A DNA stretch of 64,000 bases from Leucosporidium creatinivorum (lineage: Eukaryota > Basidiomycota > Microbotryomycetes > Leucosporidiales > Leucosporidiaceae): assembly GCA_001600635.1 (NCBI GenBank), contig BCKL01000040.1:87681-151680 (forward strand). The letters are read 5' to 3'. A program made the position numbers and the translations under genes. How positions within the stretch are numbered: the stretch's first letter is position 1; each line of letters opens with the position of its first letter. Below are positions 33,243-46,700 of this stretch, piece after piece. Below the pieces are notes generated by a model. It was not told the origin of the DNA and ran no database searches. It saw nothing but the letters and a program-made list of their open reading frames with translations.

Positions 33243-34064
33243 GCCTGCACGGCCCGAAAGCACCAGCTGTGGCCATTATTCTGAGCACAGAGCCGTACAC
33301 GCTTCCGATCGGATATCTAGTGCTTCTGTTCACCCGTCAGAGCTCGCTGTACTCGCCTACAGCGCGCCTCTGATACTCGACTGCTCTTCGCCGAAGGAGA
33401 TTCGATGTTCGGCTGACTCGCTCGCCGTGAGGTGTTGTGCGAGACATTTCTTGAAGCTCCCGCGTTATACCAAAAACCTTTGCTAAGCACGTAGTCCAGC
33501 TCCAAGCGGCGGTTTGCAGCTTCTCGAGAGAGGGAGTCGAATCTGAAGGGCTCCTCAGCGCCGAAGCAAGCTCTCGGGGTCAGCAAGGACTTTGTGAGGC
33601 CGGGTTGAGGGCTGATAGCAGACAAGATATACGCTCAGATCGCTGCGCATACCCAGCGTACCATCCTTCTGAGCAAAACAGCCGCTGAGCGAGGATGAAA
33701 GAGGTCGGAGCAGCCGCTGCTCGCAAGGGGCGATGAGTCTGCTGGAGAGCAGTCGGAAAGCGTCAAAGACCTTTATTCATCATTTGAAGCCCGTCTGCTC
33801 TACCCCAGCACCTCCCGCCGACTTCAACTACACGTTGGCGAGACCAACCCGCGCCGGCTCGCCCAAGTTCAGCTCTCCCTCCTCCACATTCGCTTCGCCC
33901 GTCGTCAACTTGGGCCAGCACATTTACTACAGCTTTCAAGCTTTACCGTCCTATAGCTGCTTTAGCTCAGCTCTGCCCCCTTCTATCAGCCCTCCGTTTC
34001 CTCCAACTCGCGACTCATCTCTCCTCAGCCTCGACTCGCCCACTTCCAGACGCTGTAGTGGACC
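33243..34064. other. Intergenic region upstream of SPT6
   Basis: About 820 bases between divergent D and SPT6. The last 330 bases are CT-rich and probably form the SPT6 leader. Open frames at 33317-33625 (-) and 33733-34083 (+) have no recognisable content. Nothing else seen. Confidence 0.4.
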
Positions 34065-37000
34065 ATGTCGCTCGCCGACTTGATCTCTGGTGCTCCCATC
34101 GCCGACGACTCGGATGACGGGGATGCTCCCATGGGGTCTGTATCAGGTCGAGGCGCTTCAGACGACGAGGAGAGCAACAAGGGCGTCGACTTGATGGGAG
34201 ATGGTACTGGGGATGAGGACTCTAGTGAGGAGGGAGAGGATGATAGTGAGGAAGAGAGGGAGGTCAGGAAAGGTGCGTCATAGTCTCGGGAAGCTGTAGG
34301 ACATTAGAGCGGGAGCAGAGGCAGCGCAGGCAAGGTGGCAGCTGGCTGGGCGTGCCTCGGGCCGAAGGAGAGCTACAGAACGGAGGCAGGTCGGCCGCAC
34401 TGGCTAGCGACCGGCTGTAGGGCGCTACAGCTGGCAGCTAACCTGTCTTGGGCAGCCGTGTTCGCCGCTCGAGGAGCAGCTCACCTTGTTTGAGCATAAC
34501 AACGGCGGCGACGGCGGCGAGGCTTGTCTTGTGGTGCAGCGCATCGTGTGGTACATTGCTTACTCGACTAAAGTCGACACCGAGACCGCTTCACGTCTTG
34601 CAGCTCTTTCATCCGTTTGGAATCTGTCGCTAACCCTCATCTCGCCCGCCCTCTCCAGGCTTCATCGTCGACGAGGAGGAATCGTCTGCGCGCAAGAAGA
34701 AGAAGAAACGAAGAAAGCAGCGCGGCCCCGACGATGGCGAGTCCTCTAGGAAGCGCCGCAAGGATAGCGACGATGGTGCGTTGCGGCCCTCCGGCCCTCG
34801 GTCGATTTATCGCTCGAGCACAGCTAACGAGCTCCATGCCATGCTACAGACGCTGGAGACCTCGATGAGGACGATCTCGCTCTGCTCGAGGAGAACACTG
34901 GAGTCAAGCTCACTGGTCGTAGCAAGGCGCGTCTTGCTCATCCCTCGAGCTCGCTCACTAGCTGACCTCACCCTTGCATCTCAGGGCCACAAGCTCAAGC
35001 GCCTCCGACGTCGCCGTTCCGCTTCCAACGCTTCCGACGCCTCGGGCCCCATCGGTAACCTCAACAACATCTTCGACGACGACGACGAGCGAGGAGGCAA
35101 CGAGGACCGCTACGGAGGCCAAGAGCTCTTTGACGCCGACGAGATGGCTGGGTTCATCGAGGATGATACCCAGTCGGAGAGCTCGGGTCGCCATGGGAGT
35201 GGTTCGGAGGATGACGATGATCGTGCGGCGAGGAAGGCGCTCAAGAAGAAGCAGCGGCAGAAGGACAAGACCAAGGGCAGGGGAAGGAGGGCCGGCTTCG
35301 GAGCGGGATTTGTCGAGGGCATTACCGCCGAGGCCTGGCAGGAGGTTACCGACGTCTTTGGCAACGGCGCGGACTACGCCTACGCCCTCGAGGACGACGC
35401 CGAGAACCAAGGGGAGAAGGAGCTCAAGGATGTGCGTTGGACCCTTCTTCCTCTTCTGCTCGACTCTGAACTTACCCACCAACCCCCACCACAGATCTTC
35501 GAACCCTCTGAGATCGCCTCGCGCATGCTCACCGTCGAGGACGACCGCATTCGCACCCTCGACATCCCCGAGCGCATGCAACTCACCTCGGTCGGCCTCG
35601 CGGCTCCCATCAACTCGGTCGACGATATCGACGATGCCACTCGCCCTTTCATCCCCGAGGACGAGCTCACCGACGCAGCCAACTGGATGGCCAACCAGAT
35701 CTCGGCGACAGCGACCGAGCACTTCGCCCTTCAGGACGTCAATGGCAACCTTCCCGAGTTGCACGAGCAGTTCCTCAAGGCCGTCGCGGACGTCATACGC
35801 TTCATCAACATCGAGTTCCTCGAGGTGCCATTCATTTGGGCGCACCGAGGCGACTTCCTCGTCCATCGCGCGGCGGCGGAGAGCGGGCAGCAGGACACGG
35901 CCTTCCTCGACCAGGACGACTGCTGGAGGATCGCCCATCTCTCGATCAAGTACCGCGCGCTCGCTCAGCGCAAGGCCGAGCTCAGGAAGACGTTCAACAG
36001 CCTCGAGGCGGAGGATGAGTACTTTGAGGATGTTTTCGATCGGGTCAAGAGCGTCGAGGATGTGTCGGATTTGAGCGAGTGGGTCGGGATGAAGTACTCG
36101 AGGAAGTTGGCCGAGATCAAGGAGGAGAAGATGAGGGAGGAGGCGCAGGGGGAGGATGGGGACCAGCCGAAGAGGCAGAAGAGGGCGACGAGGGAGAGCG
36201 CTTACGACAACGCTAAGAGGAACGTCGTCTCCGAGCTGGCAGAGGTGAGTCCTGTTTCCTCCTTCTCCACCTCCCCCCCCCCCTTCGCTCCTCGCTGATC
36301 TCCCCTTCCCTCTCCCGCACTCCACAGGCCATCGGACTTTCCGCCACCGAGCTCTCCAAGGCCTACTTCTCGACTATCAAGGGCGAGACCATCGACGACC
36401 CTCCTACCGAGCCTCTCGTCCTCGCCGAGGGCTACTGCGGAGGAGGCAGCGAGTACCCCGGCCCCGAAGCTGCTCTCAGCGGTGCGTCTCTACTTCCTCG
36501 CTGGCCTACGCCGTGGTAGCTGATCCCTCTTCACTACACAGCCGCCAAGATGATCGCCGTCCACGAGATCTCGCGCGACCCTCAGCTCAAGGGAGAGGCG
36601 AGGCGCTTCTTTAGGGATTACGCCGTCGTCTCGGTCACTCCTACCGAGAAAGGACAGTCCAAAATCGACGAGATGCACTCGTTCTACGTACGTCGATGTC
36701 CATCTCTCGCTCGCGACCTCGACTCGGCGCTGACTTTCGCCCTCCTCCCCTCCCTGGCTCTGGCTTCACACTCGAATAGGCCTTCAAGTACCTCCGCAAC
36801 AAGCCCCTCAGCCTCTTCCTTCGCTCGCCCCAGTTCCTCCAAATCCTCACCGCCGAGAAGGAGGACCTCGTCGAAGCGCGCATCGAGCTCCCCGAGGCCG
36901 CGATCGACAAGTTTTACGAGGACCTGCACCAGTACTACACCACCGACTTGAGCTCGTCGGTCGCCGAGGCGTGGAACGAGGTCAGGCGCGAGATCCTCCA

Positions 37001-40000
37001 TACGGCGGTGCATAGCCATCTCGTCCCTTCCGCGCAGACTTGGGCGCGCAACTACCTGCAGGAGGAGGAGGAGGAGTTCGTCGGCAACATTTGCAGGATG
37101 AAGCTCGGACAGGTGCGTTCGAGCGACTGTACTAATGAGAACGCCGCTGACCTTACCTCCCGCTCGCAGAGGATCAACGTTGCTCCTTACCGCCGTCAAG
37201 ATGGCACGATGGAGAAGGGCGACATCCCTTCCGTCCTCGCCCTCTCGCACGGTCGTGGAGACCCTCAGCGCGACGACGTCACCTACTGCTTCATCGACTC
37301 GGACGGCCACTTCCGCGAGAACGGCACCATCTCCAACCTCTTCGCTCCCAGCGAGACCGAGCGGGAGCAGTTCGTCGACCTCCTCAAGCGTCGTAGGCCT
37401 CAAGTCGTCGTCATTGGAGGATTTTCGCCCGCTACCAAGCGCCTCATGGCCGACTTCCGCTCGTTCGCCCAAGGAGTGACCGACTCGATCGTCACCGAGG
37501 AGGAGGCTGATCCGCCAACAGAGGAGGAGGAGAACCTCTCGCCCGACGACCGTCATCGCCGCGCCGTCTTCGACGCTACCTACGTCTACGACGACGTCGC
37601 CAAGATCTACATGAACTCGCAGCGCGCCCAGCTCGAGTTCCCCGACCTCACCAAGATCGGCAAGTACTGCATTGGCCTCGCTCGCTACGCCCAGTCGCCC
37701 ATCAACGAGTACGCCGCCCTCGGACCCGACCTCACCGCCCTCGCCTACGATCCCAACCAGAAGTTCGTGAGTCGGTTAGGCTCTGCTTGAACGCCGCCGA
37801 GCATCCAGCTGACCTGGCTCTTCGCCGCCCAACAGCTCCCCACCCAAAAGCTCGTTCCCCATCTCGAGAAGGCTCTCATCGAGGTCGTCAACCGCCTCGG
37901 CGTCGACATCAACAAAGCCATTCGCAACGCCTACTACTACAACCTCCTTCCCTACGTCGCTGGTCTCGGTCCTCGCAAGGCCGACGGCCTCGTCAAGAAG
38001 ATCAACTCTGTCGTCGTGAGTAGATCTCCGCCTCCTGCTCGATATCTCAAGCTGACTCCCCCCTCTCGCAGAGCGGAACCCTCACGACTCGTCACGGTCT
38101 CGTCACCCACGACATCATGACCAAGAACGTCTTCATGAACGCCGCCGGATTCCTTCGCATCCCTCAAGACGACCTACGTGCCGACTTCGGTCGCCGTTCT
38201 GACGACGAGGAGCAGCCCGAGGTACTGGACGACACGAGGATCCATCCCGAGGAGTACGAAATCACGCGCAAGATGGCCGCCGATGCCATGGAGATCGACG
38301 AGGAGGAGACTTCTCGCTACAAGACCGCCTCGCAGGCCGTCATCGACCTCATGGACGTAGACGCCACCAAGTTGGACGACCTTTCGCTCGACGATTTCGC
38401 CGTCGAGTTGCAGAAGCTCCTCCACGTTCCCAAGCGTCTCGCCCTCTACGCCATTCGCGACGAGCTGCAGAGCCCCTACGCCGAGCCTCGCCCCGTCTTC
38501 CACCCGCCCTCCGCCGTCGAGGTCTTCACCATGCTCTCGGGAGAGACTCAGGCCACCCTCGACCGTGGTCTCATCATCCCCGTTCGCTACCTCAAGATGA
38601 CCCCCGATGGAGTTGTGCGCGTTCGCCTCGATTCGGGACTCGAAGGATCCGTACAGGTCGGATACCGCGCTGATGAGGATGGAGAGGGTCGTTACCGCCC
38701 TCCACCACAAGGCAGCACGCTCCAAGCCCTCGTCGTCGAGCTTCGCCACGAGACGTTCGAGGTCGAGCTCTCGACGCAGGAGTCGGCCATCTCGCACGGC
38801 GACCGCGATCGTCGTCGAACGATCCCCGACTACGCCTACTGGGATCAGAACCTCGCCGACGCCGAGAAGGAGGCGCAGGCGGCTGTTGAGCAGAAGGCGA
38901 CGGGCAGGCAGAAGCGCGTGCTCAAGCACCCCAGCTTCCAGAACGTCGACAGTGGAAAGGCCGAGGAGTTCCTCTCGCACATGCAGCGCGGTGACTGTGT
39001 CATTCGCCCTTCGTCCAAAGAGGATCATCTCGCCGTCACTTGGAAGGTCGGAGAGGGCATCTACCAGCATGTCGGTGAGTCGCAGAGATAGCCGAGACAC
39101 TTCCCAGCTCTATACTGATCTATCCTCCTCATTCACAGCCGTCCACGAGCTCAACAAGGCCAACCCGTGGTCCCTCGGCTCGACCCTTCGCATCGCCGGC
39201 GCTGGAACCAAGGAGTACACCTACAGCGATCTCGACGAGCTCATCGTATCGCACATCAAGCAGATGGCGCTCAAGGTCAACGAAATGACGGCTCACGAGA
39301 AGTTCAAGGGCTCCAAGACCGACCTCGGTGCGCTCACTCGATTCTTTCTCCTGCGCCGAGCCACTTGACTGACCCGCATTTCTTCGCACAGACACTTGGA
39401 TCAACAACGCTTCGATGGCCAACCCCGAGCGCTCTTTCTACGGCTTTGCCTTTGACCCCGACCGCAGGAAAGCTGGACAGTTCGTGCTCGGCTTCCGCGC
39501 CAATCGGGACACCCCCTCGGAACACTGGGTGCGTCGCTCGCTCCCTGGCTTCTCTTGTCACACTCACTTATGCCTCTTCTCATCTCATAGCCCATCAAGG
39601 TCGTTCCCGGCGCCTTCGTCCTCATGAACCAGGAGCACGGCAGCGTCCTCGCTCTCGTGCGTTGTACTTCTTCGCTTCAGCCCCAACTCCCCGCTGACTC
39701 TTCTTTGCAGTGCAACGCCTTCAAGCACGCCTACACCGCTCGCACGTCGAGCAACCCCGCTCGCCTGCCCGGCAAGACGCCCATGCATCTCGGAGGGCGA
39801 ACGCCGATGCCAGGAGGAGGACGAACGCCGATGCCAGGAGTCCCAGGCAGCGCGATGGGAGCTGGAGCTGCTCGTACACCGAACCCTTATCGCATGGGAG
39901 GTGCTACACCAAACCCTCAACGAGGAGGCGCTCCACCAAACCCTCGAGGAGAAGCGACGCCGAATCCGTGAGTCGGTGACGACCATGCGAGCTCGGGGAG

Positions 40001-40327
40001 CTAGAGCTGACTTTTCTCTCCACCACAGCTACCGACCACAAGGAGGCGCTACTCCGATGCACCCCGGTGGCGGAGCCGAGTACGTTCTGCCGACTTGCGC
40101 GCTCGCCTGCTTCTCGCTGACCTCGACTCCTTCACAGCCCTCGCGGTCAGCCTCCCATCTCTCAATACGGCCAAGGTGGACCTGGACAGTACGGCGCGCC
40201 AAATCAACAGCAGCAGCAGCAGCAGTGGCAGCCGCATCAGAACCAGCCGTGGGGCCAGCAGCAGCAACAGAATCAGGGAGGGCAGGGCGGCAACTACGGC
40301 CAGCAGCAATGGGGCAACGGTCGCTGA
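34065..40327 (+). CDS. SPT6: Transcription elongation factor SPT6
   Basis: Histone chaperone and elongation factor travelling with RNA polymerase II. Acidic N-terminus (MSLADLISGAPIADDSDDGD) with basic patch KKKKKRRKQR. Then the helix-rich core (EDDRIRTLDIPERMQ, FIWAHRGDFLVH) and the YqgF-like fold (VLALSHGRGDPQRDDV, VVVIGGFSPATKRLMADF). The helix-hairpin-helix is NLLPYVAGLGPRKADGL, the S1 domain GVVRVRLDSGLEGSVQVG. Tandem SH2 begins at GDCVIRPSSKEDHLAVTW and continues with NPERSFYGFAFD. The tail carries TPMP/TPNP-type repeats and Gln/Gly-rich sequence ending at 40327. Start at 34065 opens the conserved acidic N-terminus. Intron 1 (about 34272-34660) is about 390 nt, long for this window; others are about 60 nt. 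Essential in most fungi. Confidence 0.96.
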
Positions 40328-40504
40328 GCGAGGCAAGAGTAGCTTTGTAGTAGTGTGTGTGTGTAGCTTGGATCGTTCGAAAAATAGGGTCACCTGTACC
40401 TTTTCCCACTCAGTCTCGGTCGACTTTTGCGCGAAGGTTGAGATGAGAGCTCCCAATTGAGCCGGCGCGTGACTTGGCTCTCTCTGCTTCCTCCCACTCG
40501 CTCG

Positions 40505-42009
40505 ATGGCGCTCACTCGTCTCGTACCGCGGTCCGACTACTGGCAGCTCGCGCTACTACGCCTCGGCTATCCCTCCGTCATCGCCTTCCACGCTTCTCTT
40601 CCTCCAAGCTCGCCGAACCTCACTCAAGCCAACGTCGAACGAGCAGCTTCCCATCTTCTCAGAAAGTACCCGCTGCTCCGATGTGGTCTCAGTAGACCCT
40701 CAGAGTCGCGATCTTCGCTCCGCATGCGACAAGACGTTCTTCCTGCCGAGGTCGTCGAGGTGGAGATGGGAAGGAAAGAGCTCGCCAAGTCGTCGACCGA
40801 GCTACTTTCGGAGGCGCTGGAGAGGGAGGGAGGGTTCAAGTGGGAGGACGGACCACTGTGGCGGGTGAAGATGCTCAGCGGAGGAGCAGATCGAGCTTCG
40901 CCAACGAGACTACTCCTTTCCATCGCCCATCTCATCTCGGACGGCATTGGGGCTCGAAGACTCTTCGCCGAGCTCCTCAGCTTACTCAAAAACAATACCA
41001 AAACCCCGCCGAGCATCAACAGTACCTTCCCGCCGAGCCGGGAGGACACGGATCGCTTTACCCCTCCCTCGGCTTTCGTCGAACTCGGAAACGCCCTCAC
41101 CGCCGACGCTGCCTACCCCTTCCACTCCCTTCCCCCAGTCCTTCCATATTCATCTCTTCCTCCTGCCCACCCCTCTCACACCGTCGTGCAGAAGCTGGCG
41201 ACCCTCTCTCCCGCCATCATCGCCGCGCTCAAGGCTCAAGCCCTAGCGAACGGCATCCACACTCTCCAACCCCTCCTCCATGGCGCAGCTCTCGCCGCCC
41301 TTTCGATCGCCTTCACCTCCCGCTCACCAGACGAAACCTTCACCCTCAAATCCTTTACCGACGTCAACTTTCGCGACGAGCGACTCGGTCATCCGTCGGC
41401 GACAGGCTCCTACGCCTACAGCATCCCGACACATCGTTGGAGATGCTACACTCGATTCCCAATCTGGATGCTCTGTCGCTGGTACCAGCAAGAGCTGTCA
41501 GATACGTCGTTGAGGGAGGGAGCGAAGTGGGAGGCGGGGTACGATTGGGGCAAGGGCGAGGGGAACCGGTTTGTGTACCGCGTTGATCAGATGGTGGAGC
41601 GTGCGAAGAGAGATATGGAACGAGCTGGAGGCTGGTGCTGGTCGACTACGGCGGCGACTTCGAACCTTGGCGTGATGGATGAGACGGGCTGGGAGGGCGA
41701 GCTCGGCGATGTCTGCTGGGCGCAAACGGCGGTTCCAGGCTGCTCTGCGATACTGTTGAACGTGAGGCGACCGTTGGGAGTAGCTTTGGGTCATTCAGAA
41801 GCGTCCTGGAGGAGTCTGCTGACTCTCATCGCAATTCGCAGGCGCTCTCGGCGAAGGGAGGCGAACTCACCATTACCGCTGTTTGGCGTGCTGGCACCCT
41901 CGAGGCTGATCGAATGGACCAATTATATTCTCATTTCAGCTCGATACTAGCAGCTGTAGCTCGAGGTGCGGTGGGAGCAATGACTGAAATGGAAGAGCTT
42001 CGACGCTGA
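40505..42009 (+). CDS. Alcohol acyltransferase/condensation-type protein, possible frameshift
   Basis: Resembles the ATF/AATase-condensation superfamily that moves acyl groups from CoA to alcohols. N-terminus RLVPRSDYWQLALLRLGYPS, then the active-site HLISDGIG (HxxxDG), GHPSATGSYAYSIPTHR, and STTAATSNLGVMDETG. Start at 40505; a TTG start further upstream was rejected. The direct frame stops at 41950 with an unconvincing end. The +1 frame gives a family-like C-terminus: GGELTITAVWRAGTLEADR, ending at TGA 42007-42009. The switch can be explained by one missing T in the TTT at 41785-41787. A 44-nt intron 41755-41798 is the alternative, but it has a weak donor and no branch site. Whether the gene is active is open. 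Confidence 0.65.
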
Positions 42010-42119
42010 TTTCGAGCTGCTCGGCCTAGTCCTGCGCGCACGTAGGGACCGCACGACGCTGTCAGACACAAGTGGCGGGACTACTATATATATGTACAAA
42101 GCTACGCCGGTACATGTTG

Positions 42120-43291
42120 CTATGTTGACTGCTTGCCCCACAGCACCCTGACTCCCCTCGCCTCGCACTCGCCCACAAACACGCGAGCTGTCTCCGGCTT
42201 TGCCTCCGTCCTCTCAAACACCCACGCCACCAACTTTGATACTGAATGACAGTTAACGTGCAGGACCAACAGCTCGGAGTAAAAGCTTGGGTCGGGCTCC
42301 TCGGTGATGGTGAGTTCGATGAGTTGAGCGGGGAGGATGCCGAGGATGGCGGAGTCGGTGAAGCATAGAGTGAGGCTCAGCAGGTGATCGAGCTTTCTGA
42401 AGAATGGTAGGAACGCCTCGGTAGCCGCCATACTGCCAGAGAGGAATTCGAGAGTGGTGATGGAAAGGGCCGAGGAGGGGAGGAGAGGTAGAACTCGGTT
42501 GATACTGAAGTCGCGGGAAGGTAGAATTCGGACCGTTGCATGAGAGTCGACAGATTCTAGGAGAGTGGTGAGAAAGCGCAGAGGGATATTTGGCTCGGTC
42601 CAGGACAGCGTGACCTCGAGGATGCGGAGGCGGAATGGGACGGTAATTGGCTTCAGTGGCGCCTCGTCTCTGATCCTTGCCTTCCGGGACATGGTCAGAG
42701 TGATGAGCTCTGCAATGGGGGTCAGCAACGTCCTCTGCCTCGGCTTGAATGACAAAAGAGCTCACTCGCCATGTTCTCGCGGAGCAGCGCTCCCGCGTCC
42801 AAACTGAGGACCTTCCCAAGACTGAGATAGCGTAGATGCTGGGTTGCGTTCACAGCCTGCCTTACGAGGCTACCGTCGAGATATCGACGACGATCGCTTC
42901 CGGTCTCTCCAACGTGCAGACTTCGGGTGAAGCGAATCTTGTCTCCGCCCAACAGAAAACTCCGGATGGCTTGCGGGGTATCGAGTATGGCGCTGTTCCA
43001 CAGCAGCTTTTGCGACTCCTCCTTCCAGAGCGAGCAGACGAGCGAGGCGGTGAGGAGGGCAGTCTGAGCTTGTCGGTAGGCAGCCTCCTTGCCGCGCTGC
43101 TCCTGGGCGGAGGGTATTGAGGGATTGATGATGTGGTACATGAGCTCCGGTGGTAGCTTCCATCCTTTGGTCGGGTCAATTTCGAGTCCCTCGAAGTGAG
43201 CGTCGAGCAACGCCTGCTTTTCCCTCTTGAGCTTCCTCCTCGCTGCACCGGAGCGCTTGCCGTGAGCTGTAGGTTGTTGCTGAGCTTCCAT
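42120..43291 (-). CDS. F-box-like family member E
   Basis: Predicted 371 residues, exons 42766-43291 and 42120-42709, phase-1 intron; exon 1 is 526 nt, as in C and D. Constant head MEAQQQPTAHGKRSGAARRK with QALLDAHFEGLEIDPTKG, F-box-like WKLPPELMYHIINP, a short insert (EQRGKEAAYRQAQ), then LTASLVCSLWKEESQKLLW. The second exon is the most diverged body of the family: LRILEVTLSWTEPNIPLRFL and HLLSLTLCFTDSAILGILP, ending VRVLWGKQST. Convergent with the acyltransferase, 110 bases from its inferred stop. Intact by eye. Confidence 0.75.
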
Positions 43292-43514
43292 CCTTGTAGT
43301 GCGGGTGCTTGTTGTAGCTGAGAGCGACGAGAGCGAGATCGAGACGAGCAAGTTGTGGGAGGAGGACAACAGACGAGAGAGGGCTCGAGCGAGGAAAAGG
43401 GCTCGAGCGGTTGAGGGAGGAGAGGGGGTGTTGGGAGTGGGAAAGTGCTACAGAGCTCGAAGTGATCTGGGTGTGATACGAAAACTTTCTCGAGCTGCTG
43501 TCGGCTCCCCAGTC

Positions 43515-43556
43515 CGCCAACAGCTCGAGCTCGGCGCTCGACCTCCCATCGCCGAG
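43515..43556 (-). promoter_or_regulatory. Family upstream element, copy E
   Basis: On the minus strand CTCGGCGATGGGAGG, then TCGAGCGCCGAGCTCGAG, then CTGTTGGCG, ending 224 bases before the ATG of E. The rest of 43292-43767 is the shared CT-rich leader plus unremarkable sequence. Confidence 0.6.
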
Positions 43557-43767
43557 CTGATCTCGCTCGCCAGCTAGTGCTCCGCTCGCAGCCTACAACC
43601 TGCCTGCGATAAGGGTACATTTCCAACCGACGATATGGTACTTGTATAAGAAGCTAGAAATTTAGGTGATGCTAAGAACGAGATGTGAGCGAGCGAGATC
43701 CGACAGCTAAGGCTAAGAAACGATAGAACGAGAGTGAGTCGCGATGTATGTACATGGTCATGAGCGC

Positions 43768-46700
43768 TCAGAAGACTGCAAGCGTTAAGAAAGGGTCAGC
43801 GCCAAGCTCAGCAGTCCCAAGCCTAACACCAAAACTCACCCATCCTCATCCCCTGCTCGGCCCTCAAGAACCTCACCCCCGTCCTCCTCCCCTCCTCAAT
43901 CTCATTCAACTCCCTCTCAATCCTCTCGTGCACCGTCTCCTCCTCCGTCTCCCCTTCCTCTGCGATCGACTCGGAGTCGAGGCTGAGCACCGACATTCGA
44001 TCCGTCGCTCCTGCTCCTCCTTCCAGCGTACGAGGCGACACTCCGCCGGCTTCCATGTAGCATGATGAAGGAGGAAGAGGGGAGGGCGAGAGTGACAGCG
44101 GCGAGCCCAGCCTCCTGGTCGGCGACCCAGCGGGAGGGGAGAAAGCTCCTTGCCCTCCAGGCGAAACCGCGCCAAACGGTCCCGCCCCCGCCCCGAGCTG
44201 GATATTCCACGGCACTGACGCTCTCCTGCCCGCATCCCCCGCAAGACTGGAAACATCCATGCTCTTCCGCCTAGCCCACATGTTCGCTCCTCCGGCGATT
44301 CCACTCCCACTCGCTCGGCGGAGGGGGATCGAGGGTTGGGGAGGGGACATGGTGAGGGGTGAGTTGGGGAGAGTGGTGCGACGGGAGGTGGAGGATGAGG
44401 AGGGTGGAGGTCCGTTCGAGTTGGAGGAGGTTCGGCGAGGGGAGTTGGAGCCTGTGCGAGTTGGGGAGGCGGGAGGGGAGGAGTGACGAGAGGAGGAGGC
44501 GGTGGGTGTGTGTGAGGGGGAGGGGAGGGAGAGAATGTCGTCTTTGATGTGGATGATGACGACTGTTGGGCGTGGGATATGTGAGCGATGTAAGAAGTGA
44601 GACGGGAGAAAGGGAGCTCACTAGTGACGCCGGCGAGCGGTAGCTTCCTCGCGTCGATAGGACTCCATCCAGCCGAGATCCGAACGTCTTCCACCAGCTT
44701 GGCGAGTACTAGCAGCTCTTCGAACATGTACGGCGGCGAGAGGTGGCCCCAGAGCTTGTCGCTCGGTTGCGAAGTCTGCTCAATCGCAGGGGTCGGTTTC
44801 TCATTTCTGGAGAACGGAGAAAGAGAAACGTACAGGGTATGAGCATTCGAGGAAGATGACGTTGAGCTTCTTTTCGACAATCTTGGGCGCCGCCTCTTGC
44901 CAAATGATGTGATTGAGCGGCCGTTTCGAGATGGAGTCTGTTCGGTCGGAGCTGGGTCAGCTCATAGCTCTCTCTCGATCAACGCAAGCGTAAACCTACC
45001 CGGCTCCACGTCCCCAAAGAACAAGAACTCCCTTCCCCTCCCACTCACGCTCTCCCGCACGAAGAAAGCCGTCGAATCGTAGCACTCTGGTTTGGGCGTT
45101 GGAGCCCTCTCTCCATTCGGAAGGGTGGCAGGTGATTCCGCGGGGGGTGGTGGGGGGAGAGAAGGAGGTTTCCGGTGGAAGAAGGAGGGGTCCATGCCGT
45201 GCGAGAGGGGGAAGGCGTGGAAGGAAAGGGAGGGGGAAAGGGGGAGCGGTTCGTGCGTCGGGGCGGGAACGCTGTAGTAGTAGAGAGAACGGCGAGGGGG
45301 GGAGGAGGTGACAGAGAGCGCAAGAGAAGAGGTCAGCTCGACTATTCTCGGCGCTACTCCGAGTCCGACTCACTCCCGATAAAGGTAAGCCCTCCCAGCC
45401 GTGACTCCGTCATTCTCATACCCCGCCAACTTGGGCCAGACTCCACCATCAAAAATTCGTTCAATGTTATCGAGGGTGCGATGAGTGCCGTAGAGCGGGC
45501 GAGGTTGGAGGGAGGCGCCCGAGGAGATGATGAGGCCTTGGATGTGGTCGAGGTGGGCATGGGTGATGGCGAAGCATCTGGGTGGAGTATTAAGTGATGT
45601 CAGAAGCGATTTCGACAAACGAGGATACACAGAAGGCGAGACTGAGAAGAAACTGGAGGACGGAGTCGGCGCAGCGCGAGCAACACCGACGACCGCTCAA
45701 AGCCCCCCTGTCAGCTTCAGCGACTACGCAAGACAGGGTACGCGCCTACTTTGCTGGGCGAATGCCGCCATTTAGCGGTCTCAGAACCCACTACTGTAAT
45801 TCCAACGCCCCAGCTCGGCGAGTCGCGCGACTCGCCAAACCGACGGCGCTGGCTCGAGGAGAGGGCTGCGATCCCCAAGAGCGGCTGAGAGAGAAGCACA
45901 CCATCACTCTGTGACATCGAGCTCCTCCTACCTGCCTTCCTCCATCCTCAATCGCCCTGGGCGCTCCCATTTCCCATCTCGGCGCTCCTTCCAAACTCAC
46001 CTAATCATCTCCCAAATCCTGCCCGCCGCTCTACCACCTCCTTCTCTCCCTACCCCAACTCTTGCCGGCTCAACACTAGCCCCCTTCCCACTCTTCAACA
46101 TCCTCTCCACCCTCCTCTCCTCCTGATCCTGCTCGGCCAAATCGACCCCAATGCCCAAATTGAACCCAGCGAAGGAGAGGGGGTTGGCTTCGATCAAAGT
46201 GGAGAGGGCGCCGAGGGTTGAGCCGCCTGTAGCATAGCGCCGAGAAGTCAGCGTGGGTAGGAGACGGGAGAGCATGAGTGGAGCGCACCTTCGAGTAAAG
46301 TACAGCCGTCTGACCACCGGAGAGGGTAGGGTTTGCAGAGGTAGGAGGAGAGGTTGGTTTCCAGTGGTCCGCCGCCGCAGCCCTGTGTAGCAGAGTCAAG
46401 AGCGGGTTAGCGCTCGGAGCCGAAGCGGGAGGTGGCAGGACAACAGCGGGAGAGGTGATCTCTCCGCCGAGGTGGTTCGGAGTTGTAGCGGAATAGGAGA
46501 GGATAGTAGAGAGAGAGAGTAGTACACACCAGCACCAACATCTCGAACGCTGGTTGCGAGTCCTCCCCTTGCAAATGATCCAACCTCAACACCCCACACT
46601 TGTCCTCATGCGCTCTTGTAGCGTTGTACATCTGTCCTCCTCCCGCTGGGCTGCCCGTAGAGGGAGTCCTGGGTGTAGCTCCTCCTTCCTCATGTAGCAA

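Noticed and set aside
34958-36325. Long minus-strand open frame (455 codons) opposite SPT6
   Set aside because: It is the antisense shadow of a GC-rich coding exon; composition is Leu/Val/Arg-rich with no domain, and SPT6 on the other strand is certain.
38174-39100. Minus-strand frame of 308 codons opposite SPT6
   Set aside because: Antisense shadow of the SPT6 S1/SH2 region.
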